Below, in pieces: positions 26,066 through 35,400 of a stretch of DNA of 64,000 nt (position 1 is the stretch's first letter; every line of letters begins with the position of its first letter). Both the position numbers and the translations under genes were made by a program. Location of the stretch: positions 1-64,000 of the forward strand of contig CALUXR010000001.1 in the NCBI GenBank assembly GCA_944324795.1, read 5' to 3'. The stretch comes from an uncultured Acholeplasmatales bacterium. GTDB lineage: Bacteria; Bacillota_I; Bacilli_A; Acholeplasmatales; Anaeroplasmataceae. The notes below the pieces were generated by a model. It saw only the letters and a list, made by a program, of their open reading frames with translations, was not told where the DNA came from and did not search any database.

Positions 26066-27493
26066 TCATTTAAATTTATAATTATTATCTATTTTGGTAA
26101 TAATGTCATTATCTACTAAAATTTTAATATAATTGCTTGCTTGAGCAGATTTAGCAATATTACTTCTAGTTAAATCTCTTCGTGTAAAAGAATTATATTC
26201 AACTAAATTATATATAGCTAATAACTTTTCTTTAATTTTATTAGAAATGTTTAAATTAACTATTTTATTAATTTCTTCTTTACCGTTCGCCACTTCATTA
26301 ATATTTCGTGGCTCTAATAATTAAATTATTAATTTAGATTGGGGTGGATTTATAAATTAAATATTTCAAGTGATGGTAAATTAGATTTTTCAGAAACATC
26401 GTATACTAAAGGTATACTAGAGCCAATTCTTTCACCAATATTTATTAAAGAAAACATCTTAAAAATATTACTATTTCTTGGCATTGATATACCACCTTCA
26501 ATCATTTTTTCTATAGAAATCATTAATTCACCTAGATTAATAAATTCTATCCTATCACTATATTGTTTAATAACTACACCAGTCTTTAAAAAATAATCTG
26601 CATTTACTAATGTATTACAAAGAGCCTCTCTAATTGCCTTATTGATACTATTATTTTCATTTCTAAAAACACCATCCAATTTGAATGGGATATTAATATC
26701 TTCTTGAATTTTGTTGACAATTCTAAAGTAAAAATCATAAATATTACCATTCCAATCACCTTTAAAACTAACAATTCTGTTTGAGTATCTGTTTTCTAAT
26801 TGATTGGTAATATTTCTCTTATCTTGATAATCTAAAATATAGTTAGTAAAAATTTTAGTTATGTCACATTCATTAGCAAACATTAAAACACCAGCGTTTG
26901 TTGGTTTTAATTGTTTTTCATCATCATAATCAGCTGCCCCAATTCTATACAAAAAAGTATCTAAATCATCTTTTAAAAATGGATGACTATTAGAATTTAC
27001 ATTTTTAAAAATATTCATATATATATCTAATGTCTCTGTTTTAATAAAAAGTTGTTAGCTATATATGAATCAAGACTTTTTATTTCCTTATTCCTTAACA
27101 TTGCTTGAATTTCTAATAGAGTACACTTGTAATCACCTTTATTAGAACGCTTGTATGAATTCATTATATTTTCGTTTAAATAAATTGACCTTTGTAATCT
27201 ATCCGCTTTAGGTACATTGACTAAAACTATAAAACTACCATCAATTTCTTTAATTAATACATCATCATTCTTTAATAAGTTTATATTAACTTCTGACGAA
27301 TTTAAAGTATCACACATGCTTTTAACTAATTTTTCTGATTCTAATCTTGTTAACCTGCTTAAAATTAAACCATCTTCTTTTTCTTCTAAGCCTAAAGCTA
27401 TAATTCCACCTATAGTATTAAGCGAAAGATGATTATGTTTCAAAAAAAACTCATAGGAAGTCCGCCTTTAGCTGATTTAACTTCAAAGGCCAT
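26066..27493 (-). pseudogene. Broken AlbA_2 / HATPase (RecG-C-like) protein
   Basis: Three fragments in order form one protein of about 470 residues of the AlbA_2 DNA-binding plus HATPase_c_4 family. They are an N-terminal piece with FEVKSAKGGLPMSFF at 27493, an AlbA_2 domain (27443-27027), the ATP-binding domain (27018-26350, with TNAGVLMFA and REALCNTLVNADY), and a C-terminal winged helix (26293-26066). Lesions seen: eight T at the FF codons where seven would keep frame, a stop in place of an expected ETYSSFANTIGG residue, an extra T before NTIGG, and further breaks near 27040 and 26300. Several independent lesions argue for decay rather than sequencing error. Confidence 0.75.
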
Positions 27494-27544
27494 TGATTAT
27501 TTCATTTTTAAAACATCAAAATCAGATTTTATCACTAGTCACGC

Positions 27545-27979
27545 CTACCTTTTTTCTAATTCTTTTATTAATTCATCTAAACCTTCATTTATTTCTTTAT
27601 AAGTTGTATTAAAATCTCCAGTATACCAAGGATCAGCAACATCTTTTTTGTTTAATAATCTAAATTTTTTATTTTTACCAAACATATATTCTAAATTATA
27701 TAAATTATTATGATCCATCCCAATTATTAAATCATAATAATCAACATCTTCTTTTGTTATTTGACTAGCTAATTTGTTATGATAATCTATATTAAATTTA
27801 TCTAATATTTTTCTTGTGCCATAATGAATATGATTTCCTATTTCTTCTCTTGAGGTAGCTTTTGAATTAACTTCATATTTATTATCTAATTTTAAATTAT
27901 TTAATTTATATTTCATTAAATACTCAGCCATAGGACTACGACAAATATTACCATGACAAATAAATAATATTTTAATCAT
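27545..27979 (-). CDS. Low-molecular-weight protein-tyrosine phosphatase
   Basis: A 144-residue LMW-PTP: the P-loop CHGNICRS (nucleophile C8, R14) and the C-terminal acid in DPWYTGDF. It is a cytoplasmic phosphatase; targets in Firmicutes include tyrosine kinases and stress proteins, unknown here. Its start overlaps the end of the deaminase-like gene by 8 bp. Confidence 0.92.
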   Translation of the reverse strand: MIKILFICHGNICRSPMAEYLMKYKLNNLKLDNKYEVNSKATSREEIGNHIHYGTRKILDKFNIDYHNKLASQITKEDVDYYDLIIGMDHNNLYNLEYMFGKNKKFRLLNKKDVADPWYTGDFNTTYKEINEGLDELIKELEKR

Positions 27980-28598
27980 TTCCCCACCATAAAGGATATA
28001 ATTCTTTTAATTGAATTATTTTTCTTTCATTATAATTAGTCATTAATAATATATTTTTATAGTCATTTGGCATGATTTGAGCTATTAATTCTAAGCAGGC
28101 ACCACAAGGAATACCTAATTTATCATCATCAATTAAAACTAGCATTTTAGTTATTTTATTATCATTATTTGTAAGCATATTAAATATAGCATTACGTTCT
28201 GCGCATATTCCAAGTGTACAAGCTGTATCTATACATATCCCACTATAAATGTGACCACTATTTGTTAAAATGCTTGCTGAAACACTACCACAAGATACAT
28301 ATTTTGATATTTCTCTTTCTTTTCTTATTTTCTTACATTTATTATATAATTTATCCCAAATATCTTGATTTATATCTAGTAAATCGGGATATTCTTTAAT
28401 AAATTTATCTATATTAAATTCTTTATTTAAATAATTTAATTCTATTATTTCATAATAATTATTATCATAATAAATAATATATTTATTAAAGATATTTAAT
28501 ATAGTATTATTAGGATAAAGCATTAAAGGAATAGGTCCTTCATATTTTTGATATTTTACAATATTTAATAAATTGTCATTGAAAATAATTGAAATCAT
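27972..28598 (-). CDS. Cytidine deaminase-like protein with N-terminal extension
   Basis: A 208-residue protein. The C-terminal half has the CDA zinc site: TACTLGICAERNAIF and GIPCGACLELIAQ. It differs from the canonical cdd at 19905 and resembles the broader cytidine/blasticidin-S deaminase group. The first 95 residues match no family I recognise and contain aromatic-rich strands (YDNNYYEIIELNYL). Deaminase activity on a nucleoside or related base is likely, but the substrate is unknown. It lies one base from tyrS and overlaps the phosphatase gene. Confidence 0.7.
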   Translation of the reverse strand: MISIIFNDNLLNIVKYQKYEGPIPLMLYPNNTILNIFNKYIIYYDNNYYEIIELNYLNKEFNIDKFIKEYPDLLDINQDIWDKLYNKCKKIRKEREISKYVSCGSVSASILTNSGHIYSGICIDTACTLGICAERNAIFNMLTNNDNKITKMLVLIDDDKLGIPCGACLELIAQIMPNDYKNILLMTNYNERKIIQLKELYPLWWGND

Positions 28599-28599
28599 T

Positions 28600-29832
28600 T
28601 TATAACTCCACTAATGCATATTTTTTCTTACCACGACGTAACATAACATATTTATTATCAATAGCTTCTTCTTTTGTTAAAATATGATTTAAATCAGTTA
28701 TTTTATTACCATTTATCGTAATAGCCCCATTATTAATAAATTCTCTAGCTTCTCTTTTACTTGTTGCTAGTTTAGCTTCGATTACTAAATCAATTAATGG
28801 CTTATTAAAGCCATTTATTTTATCTAAATCAGAAAAACCCATTTCTATTTCTGAAGCAGTTAATTTAGAAAAATCACCACTAAATAAAGCATTAGATACA
28901 TTTATAGCTTCATCACATTTTTCTTTTCCATGAACAAATGTTGTAACTTCTTTAGCTAAGACTTTTTGAGCATATCTTTCTTCTCTTTTTAAATTCCATT
29001 TTTCAATTACTTCTTTAATTTCTTCTAAAGATAAGAATGTAAATTGTTTTAATCTTTTTTCAACTTCTTCATCAGGTATATTAATCCAAAATTGATAAAA
29101 TTCATAAGGTGATGTCATATCTTCATCTAACCAAACTGATTTACCACCTTCAGATTTGCCAAATTTAGTACCATCAGATTTTAAAATTAAAGGAATAGTT
29201 AAGCCATAAACTTGTTTATCAGCACCCATTTTTTTTCTAATTAAATCAGTACCAGCTGTAATATTACCCCATTGATCTTGACCACCTATTTGCATAGCAC
29301 AATTATATGTTTTATATAAATGAAGCCAGTCAAGTGATTGTAATATTTGATAACTAAATTCAGTATATGAAATTCCAGAATCAAGACGTGCTTTAACAGT
29401 TTCTTTATTAATCATATTATTAACATTAAAATTCTTACCATAATCACGTAAAAATTCAATGACATTAATTTTTGAGACCCAGTCATAATTATTAACAATT
29501 TCATTAAATCCAAAAATTTTAGAAATTTGTTTTCTTAAACAATCAAGATTTGAATCGACTACTTCTTGGCTTAACATTTTTCTTTCCCCTTGTTCTTTAG
29601 GATCCCCAATAAGACCTGTTGCCCCACCAACTAAAATGATTGGGTTATGTCCCCATCTTTTTAATCTTTCAGCAACTAAAAATGTAACTAAATGCCCTAC
29701 ATGTAAACTTTTTCCTGTTGGATCAGTTCCTAAATAAAAAGTTAAATGTTCATTTTCTAATGCTTCTTTAATTTTATCATCAGTTACAGCAAATAATAAT
29801 TCTCTTTCTTTTAATTCTTCAATATGTTTCAT
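28600..29832 (-). CDS. tyrS: Tyrosyl-tRNA synthetase
   Basis: A 410-residue class I synthetase: the HIGH-type motif HVGH in DPTGKSLHVGHLV, TyrRS signatures YTEFSYQILQ and QIGGQDQWGN, a KMSKS-type KFGKS and a C-terminal S4 domain. It charges tRNA-Tyr. GGAG-rich sequence precedes the ATG. Expression is controlled by the T-box leader just upstream. Confidence 0.97.
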   Translation of the reverse strand: MKHIEELKERELLFAVTDDKIKEALENEHLTFYLGTDPTGKSLHVGHLVTFLVAERLKRWGHNPIILVGGATGLIGDPKEQGERKMLSQEVVDSNLDCLRKQISKIFGFNEIVNNYDWVSKINVIEFLRDYGKNFNVNNMINKETVKARLDSGISYTEFSYQILQSLDWLHLYKTYNCAMQIGGQDQWGNITAGTDLIRKKMGADKQVYGLTIPLILKSDGTKFGKSEGGKSVWLDEDMTSPYEFYQFWINIPDEEVEKRLKQFTFLSLEEIKEVIEKWNLKREERYAQKVLAKEVTTFVHGKEKCDEAINVSNALFSGDFSKLTASEIEMGFSDLDKINGFNKPLIDLVIEAKLATSKREAREFINNGAITINGNKITDLNHILTKEEAIDNKYVMLRRGKKKYALVEL

Positions 29833-29860
29833 AATATCCTTCTCCTTAATAAAATAAAAA

Positions 29861-30010
29861 GTCCTTAGAATAATCTAAGGACGAAATAATCGCGGTACCA
29901 CCTTAGTTCTAGATATAAATCTAGCACTCTATTTAATAAATATTCTCCAATATTGTATTTGGCTATAATAAATTTGTTTATTTACACCAACCATAAACTC
30001 TCTTTAAAGT
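29861..30010 (-). promoter_or_regulatory. Tyrosine T-box leader
   Basis: On the minus strand the leader begins AGAGAG, contains a specifier region with TAC (a Tyr codon) ahead of AATATTGG, and has the T-box core AAGGTGGTACCGCG (29891-29904). A terminator stem follows, GTCCTTAGA/TCTAAGGAC, with a T run. Uncharged tRNA-Tyr should stabilise the antiterminator and allow tyrS transcription. Confidence 0.93.
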
Positions 30011-30043
30011 AATTTATTAAAGCTACTTAATATTATCATCAAA

Positions 30044-31033
30044 TTATAAAGATTCGCGGTCTATTATAGTATGTTTTAAAACAATATGCAAGCTTTCTAC
30101 TTCTTCTTGACGCATCAATTTAGTAAGTAAGCTCATCGCAGCTACCCCAATGTCATATACAGGTGTATATAAACAGGTTAAAGTAGGTCTTGAAAGTAAA
30201 GCATATTTAGTATTTTGTAAACCAGCAACAGAAATATCTTCTGGTATTTTACGACCATTTTTAATAGCAACATTCATAAAATTAACAGCAATGCTATCTC
30301 TAACACTAATTGCTCCGTCTATTGAATGATTAGCAAAGAATTCTTCAAAGTGTGGTGTACTAACTGCTACATCACCACTAGTTCTAAAAATACGTGGTTC
30401 AAGACCAGCTTCTTGCATCGCTTTAATATAGCCTTCTTCTTTTAAATCATTAGTAAAATAATGTCTTACTGTTGAAAATAAATAAATATCTTTTCTTCCT
30501 CTTTCAATCATACGTTTAGTTAATTCATATGTACCTTCAACATAATCAACTATAACATAAGGCAAAACATTATCAGCAAAATTAACATTTGTTAAAACTG
30601 TTGGAATATTTGCATCTTTTGCTTTATCAGCAACAACATCGATTTCTTCTTTATTTAATTCTTCATTTAAAAATAAAATACCATCGACTTGTTCAGCCAC
30701 TACATTACGCATTGTATCTTCTAATTCAACATTAGAAGCAGAAAAAAGTTTTACTGAATACTCATATTTTTTAGCAATATCAATAATACCGCCTAACATT
30801 TGTGAAATTGATGCTCTAGTAATATCTGATATGATAACCCCTATTGTTGTAGATTTTCGAGATGCTAATCCTCTAGCTATTGCATTTGGTTTATAGCCTA
30901 ATTCTTTTATTACTTTTAAAACTCTTTCTCTTGTTTCAGGATTAACTTTCTCGGGATTATTCATAACTCTACTAACAGTAGCTAAAGATACTTTTGCAGC
31001 ACCAGCCACATCATAAATTGTTGTATTCGCCAT
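30044..31033 (-). CDS. ccpA: Catabolite control protein A
   Basis: A 329-residue LacI/GalR regulator whose N-terminus (TIYDVAGAAKVSLATVSRVMNN, then KVIKELGYKPNAIARGLASRKSTTIGVI in pieces) closely follows CcpA. The rest is the periplasmic-binding-like core. CcpA with HPr-Ser-P binds cre sites to repress or activate carbon genes. The gene is next to tyrS, as in other Firmicutes. Two cre-like sites overlie its own promoter, implying autoregulation. Confidence 0.85.
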   Translation of the reverse strand: MANTTIYDVAGAAKVSLATVSRVMNNPEKVNPETRERVLKVIKELGYKPNAIARGLASRKSTTIGVIISDITRASISQMLGGIIDIAKKYEYSVKLFSASNVELEDTMRNVVAEQVDGILFLNEELNKEEIDVVADKAKDANIPTVLTNVNFADNVLPYVIVDYVEGTYELTKRMIERGRKDIYLFSTVRHYFTNDLKEEGYIKAMQEAGLEPRIFRTSGDVAVSTPHFEEFFANHSIDGAISVRDSIAVNFMNVAIKNGRKIPEDISVAGLQNTKYALLSRPTLTCLYTPVYDIGVAAMSLLTKLMRQEEVESLHIVLKHTIIDRESL

Positions 31034-31056
31034 AATTAATCACCCCAATCATTAGC

Positions 31057-31100
31057 ATTGTAGCATAAACGCTTTAAAACTTCAAGTGTAAACGATTACA
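31057..31100 (-). promoter_or_regulatory. ccpA promoter with cre sites
   Basis: On the minus strand TTGAAG (31080-31085) and TACAAT (31057-31062) have a 17-base spacer. A perfect palindromic cre TGTAATCGTTTACA lies just upstream (31087-31100), and a second cre-like site TTAAAGCGTTTATG fills the spacer (31064-31077). Confidence 0.75.
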
Positions 31101-31125
31101 TTTTATGAAAATTGTATGAAAACAG

Positions 31126-31350
31126 TCAAATTTGAAAATTAAACATAAAATCATCTAATTCTTCTAAAGCTTCTTTTAATTCTTTATTTTTTTCATGTTC
31201 TATATAATATTCTAATAATAAAGCTTCGTCATCACTTGGCATATATGATAAATCATATGATTTATCTACCATATAAGCTAAAAATCTACTTTTCTTAGAA
31301 TTATTTTTACTAACATATTCTTCTATTACTATTCTTGACCATTCATCCAC
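31126..31350 (-). CDS. Hypothetical protein, 74 residues
   Basis: A 74-residue acidic, mostly helical protein (MDEWSRIVIEEYVSKN at the start, then two helices, LLLEYYIEHEKNKELKEALEELDD). There is no membrane span or signal and no recognised family. It lies two bases after the 316-residue gene and is co-transcribed with it. Confidence 0.6.
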   Translation of the reverse strand: MDEWSRIVIEEYVSKNNSKKSRFLAYMVDKSYDLSYMPSDDEALLLEYYIEHEKNKELKEALEELDDFMFNFQI

Positions 31351-31352
31351 AT

Positions 31353-32303
31353 TTATTTATTCTTCCTTAATAATTTATTTTTTTCTTCTAAAGCAACACT
31401 CATAGTATTACCTTTATTAATTAACATATGACCACTATTATAAGCTTTTTTATAAGTTTCTTTTAAAGCTATAATATTATCTTCATTTTTAATATTAAAT
31501 TTATTAATAATACTATTAACAATAATATTACTTTCTTTACTATCAATTAAATTTAATTCTTTTTGTAATTCTCTAGCAATAAAATATTTATAAACTGTAT
31601 CTTTACTAAAAGAATAAATTAAATCTAAAAATTCATTTATTTCTTTTGTAGATATATAACCACAACTATAATATTCTTCTAATTCATTAATAGTAGGTAT
31701 ATATATACCTTTACCAGCTTGTTTAAACATCAATTGCATAGTATTAAATTTAGTTTCTTTAGGTAATTTAATATCTTTATAATTTTTACCTACTAAAGAT
31801 ATTAAATATTCTTTACCTAAATCAGATTTATAACTTATATTATTTAACATTATTAATTTATCTAATTCATCACCTTTATAAACACCATAAAAGTCATTAG
31901 CATATTTTAAACATATTAATATATGATGTTTAATTTTATATTCTTCTTTAAATCTTTTTAATATTGATTTAAGTAATGTTAATAAATCATTACATATTTG
32001 TAATGTTTTACCATCTTCATCTTTATATATTAAAAATAAACTTTTAGCATTTCTATAACCAATATAATTACTTTTAGTTAAATATATTTTAACTTTACTA
32101 CTAATTAATTGTTCAATTAAATCAATACTAACTTTAGGTAAATGAACTAATATATCTTTTAAATATGCTTCATCTAATAATTTTAATTTAATATCTTTAA
32201 TTAAATTATCTTTATCATTAATTTTATTTTTAATATTTAAATAATCATAAAAATTTAATAAATCGTTCTTTTTATATCCCTTTAATAAATCTTCAATTAA
32301 CAT
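31353..32303 (-). CDS. Hypothetical protein, 316 residues
   Basis: A 316-residue, lysine- and leucine-rich soluble protein that looks entirely helical. The N-terminal 45 residues (LLKGYKKNDLLNFYDYLNIKN, then a KDIKLKLLDEAYL helix) resemble a SAP- or Rho-N-like helical unit, but only loosely. I recognise no family. It has its own promoter with a cre-like centre and is followed two bases later by the 74-residue gene. Confidence 0.6.
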   Translation of the reverse strand: MLIEDLLKGYKKNDLLNFYDYLNIKNKINDKDNLIKDIKLKLLDEAYLKDILVHLPKVSIDLIEQLISSKVKIYLTKSNYIGYRNAKSLFLIYKDEDGKTLQICNDLLTLLKSILKRFKEEYKIKHHILICLKYANDFYGVYKGDELDKLIMLNNISYKSDLGKEYLISLVGKNYKDIKLPKETKFNTMQLMFKQAGKGIYIPTINELEEYYSCGYISTKEINEFLDLIYSFSKDTVYKYFIARELQKELNLIDSKESNIIVNSIINKFNIKNEDNIIALKETYKKAYNSGHMLINKGNTMSVALEEKNKLLRKNK

Positions 32304-32344
32304 AATATCAATACTCCCTTCATAAACCTTTTATCCTTAATTAA

Positions 32345-32373
32345 ATTATACTAATAAAAGCGCTTAAATACAA
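32345..32373 (-). promoter_or_regulatory. Promoter with cre-like spacer
   Basis: On the minus strand TTGTAT and TATAAT have a 17-base spacer. The spacer contains the palindrome AAGCGCTT in a TTTAAGCGCTTTTA context, matching a cre consensus at 11 of 14 positions. It serves the 316- and 74-residue genes. Confidence 0.5.
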
Positions 32374-32379
32374 CGAAAA

Positions 32380-32407
32380 AAGGACAAAATATTAAAACTT
32401 TGTCCTT
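32380..32407 (-). terminator. Terminator of ABC/adhesin operon
   Basis: A 9-bp stem AAGGACAAA/TTTGTCCTT is followed by six T on the minus strand, 9 bases after the stop of the 3754-residue gene. Confidence 0.85.
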
Positions 32408-32415
32408 AATTTTTA

Positions 32416-35400
32416 TTAATAATGGAATATAAAGTCAGATAATTCTATAACACCAATAGGAGTACTTCCACTCATTTTAAAATGTTCCGAATAATCAAAA
32501 CTAGAATCATTTATATTATTTAAATAGATTTTTACTTTTGCTATAGTAATAGGAATAAACGACGCTAACGTTTTTTTTGCTTCCTTAACTATATAACCAT
32601 TAAATCCTTCTAGATTAGTACTATCATCCCAATCAGAACTTAATTTAGCACTTGTTACTGCTATTTCTGTTGGGACAACTAAAGCTAAGTTAACATATTC
32701 TTTACCATTTATTTTAACTATTGTATCAGTTGCAAAGCATTGTTTAATATCTTTTTCACTAAATTTTCCAAGTGATGCCGCTAGTGAACCAAGGCCTTGG
32801 ACTAGTCTATTTACTAATTCTACTGCACTAGCTGAATCCACCCATCCTAAATATTTAAAGTTATTAAAGTGTAATTTCTTATAGTGGAAGTTAGCCATAC
32901 CATCTCCACCACCGCCTGGGAAGAATAAAATTCCAAGCGTATAAGAAATAACATCTTGTCCGTTCTTATCAACAATACCATCAATTATAACATTATTAAA
33001 ATAAACATCAAATTGGGTTGCATTACCGTCAGAATAGATTTCATTAGCTACAACATTATTTTTAAATCTAACATTATTTAATGTTAAATTGGATAGTATT
33101 CTTATTCCTCTCAAGCCACCATTTATATATGTATTATTTATAACATTATTACCGGATGTTTCAATTACAGCAGACCCAATGTTAAAGTTTGCTTCTCTAT
33201 CATATGTACTAGCTATGCCAAGTTTTAATTCCATATTATCAAGATTACCGTTAGAAAGTTGAATAAACTTCTTACTAGTGTTACTATTTGCTACAGCTAA
33301 TAATGAACCATCTATCTTATAGCCATTACCATATAATGTAGAATTACCACTTACAACAATAACACCATTTGAAGCATTTTGGGCACCTTCAATATATTTT
33401 GATGTATATACTAATCTATTATCAACAAAACTATAGCCATTTGTATCATTTTTTGGATTATATACTAAATCATTATTTAATACTGAATTAGTATTAATTG
33501 CCCAAGCTTTAGTTTCATTTATTGTAGTAATGTTTGTAACTCCATTCATTACTTTAATTTTTAGATTACTATAAACTTCTTTTGGTGCTTCTTTTAAAGC
33601 TAATGTTAATGTTACTTCAGTAGTTGTACTAAATCCTGTTAAATTTAATGTTATATAATAACCATTAATATTTTGATCTACTCGTGTTAATGCTGAGATA
33701 GCACCAGTATTTGTTGTTAATGTTACTTTTAAATCATTAGCTTTAAATTCAGTATTATATGTACCATTTAACATAATACCTAAAATCATATTATTAGGTC
33801 CATAAATAGGTGTATAAATACTTTCTTCACTATCTTGCATTGCTTTAGAAATATTAATTTCATCATAATCATATTTTCTATTAACAATTAAATTAAATGG
33901 ATCATAACTTAAATCATAATTTTCATTAGCAAATTCAACAGTTACAGGATATTTACCATAACCACCATTAATGATTGCGTCATTATCAACTTTAAATACT
34001 AATCCACTAGAATCATTACCATAGAATTGACCATTAACTAAACTGTATTTAAAGTGGTCACTATCAATAACTAAATCTGGTAAATAAGTTACATCATCAC
34101 AATTTATAGCTATTTTAACTTGAGCTTTATTAATATTATATTTACCAGTTTTAGAACCTGTAAAGAAATCATTATCAATAATATTAACAACATAATCATG
34201 TTGTCCGGCGTTTGTACCTGAAGTCGGTTCAAATGTTGGCGAAATATTATATTGTTCATAACCGGAAATTGTAACATTTGCAGTAGGAGTTTGTTCTTGA
34301 CCATTATAAATTAATGTTTCATTTATAACTACATTAATATTTTCACTAATATCTTTCTTATTAACTTGAATTGTAACTTTAACTTCTTTAGGAGCTACAT
34401 TAGTATCATGTGGTGTAAATGTTAAGGTTATCTCATATTCTCCAACTACATCAATTTGAATATTTGGATTTGTAATAGAATAAGTACCTCTATAATCAGC
34501 ATTTGCATCAAATACTAAATCTCTTAAATAATCTAAATATTCTACATTTTCAAATTCTGGTTTATCTAAATCATCATAGTTAGGAGCAACAATACTCCAA
34601 TTTGTAAATGTACTACCTTCGTAATAATCATTTTCAACTATAGTTATTGAAGTTTCATAATTACCTATATTAGTTTGAACATTATCTGAATACTTTAAAG
34701 TAACACCATAACTGCTATCTATTGACGCTTCAAAAGTAATAGGTTCTCCTGTATATGTAAATGTTCTTTCATCAGGTACTATAATTTGATCACTAATATC
34801 AACTTTTTTAAATGTGAAAGTCATTGTTGTATCAAATGAATTATATCTATTATCTTTTGGTTCAAAATGAAGATTTAATACATTATTTTTACCGATAATA
34901 CCATTATTTGTAATACTAAATATACCTCTATCATCCTTTTGAGTTATAGAAATATTAGCATAATCCATACCAATAGTTATTACGCCAACAGTTGGTTTTA
35001 GAATACTATCAATATCATAATTGCCTTTATTAACAATTAATGATAAATCACCAGTGATTTCTAATTCATAATTTCCATTTTTATTATAATTAATTACATA
35101 TTGATAAGTAATAACATCAGTAACTGTAGGTTTAGTTACAACAATGCCTAATACATCTTCACTATCATTAGGTGCTAAATTATTAACAACATATTTTAAA
35201 TCTGGCACATTTTCGCCAAAATTCATAGTTTGAGAATTAGCTGCTAAAATAGCTGTCTTCTTATTTATAACTAAAGTAACTACTTTATTACCACTATAAT
35301 TATCATCATTTATAGTAATTGTTATTTCTTTATCTCCTGCATTTACTTTATCATATTCACTTAATGAATAATTATATGAATTTTCTTTATATGAAATTGT

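Noticed and set aside
26350-27443. Two separate intact genes for the AlbA_2 and HATPase fragments
   Set aside because: The fragments are contiguous parts of one known architecture and the junctions show frameshift and stop lesions.
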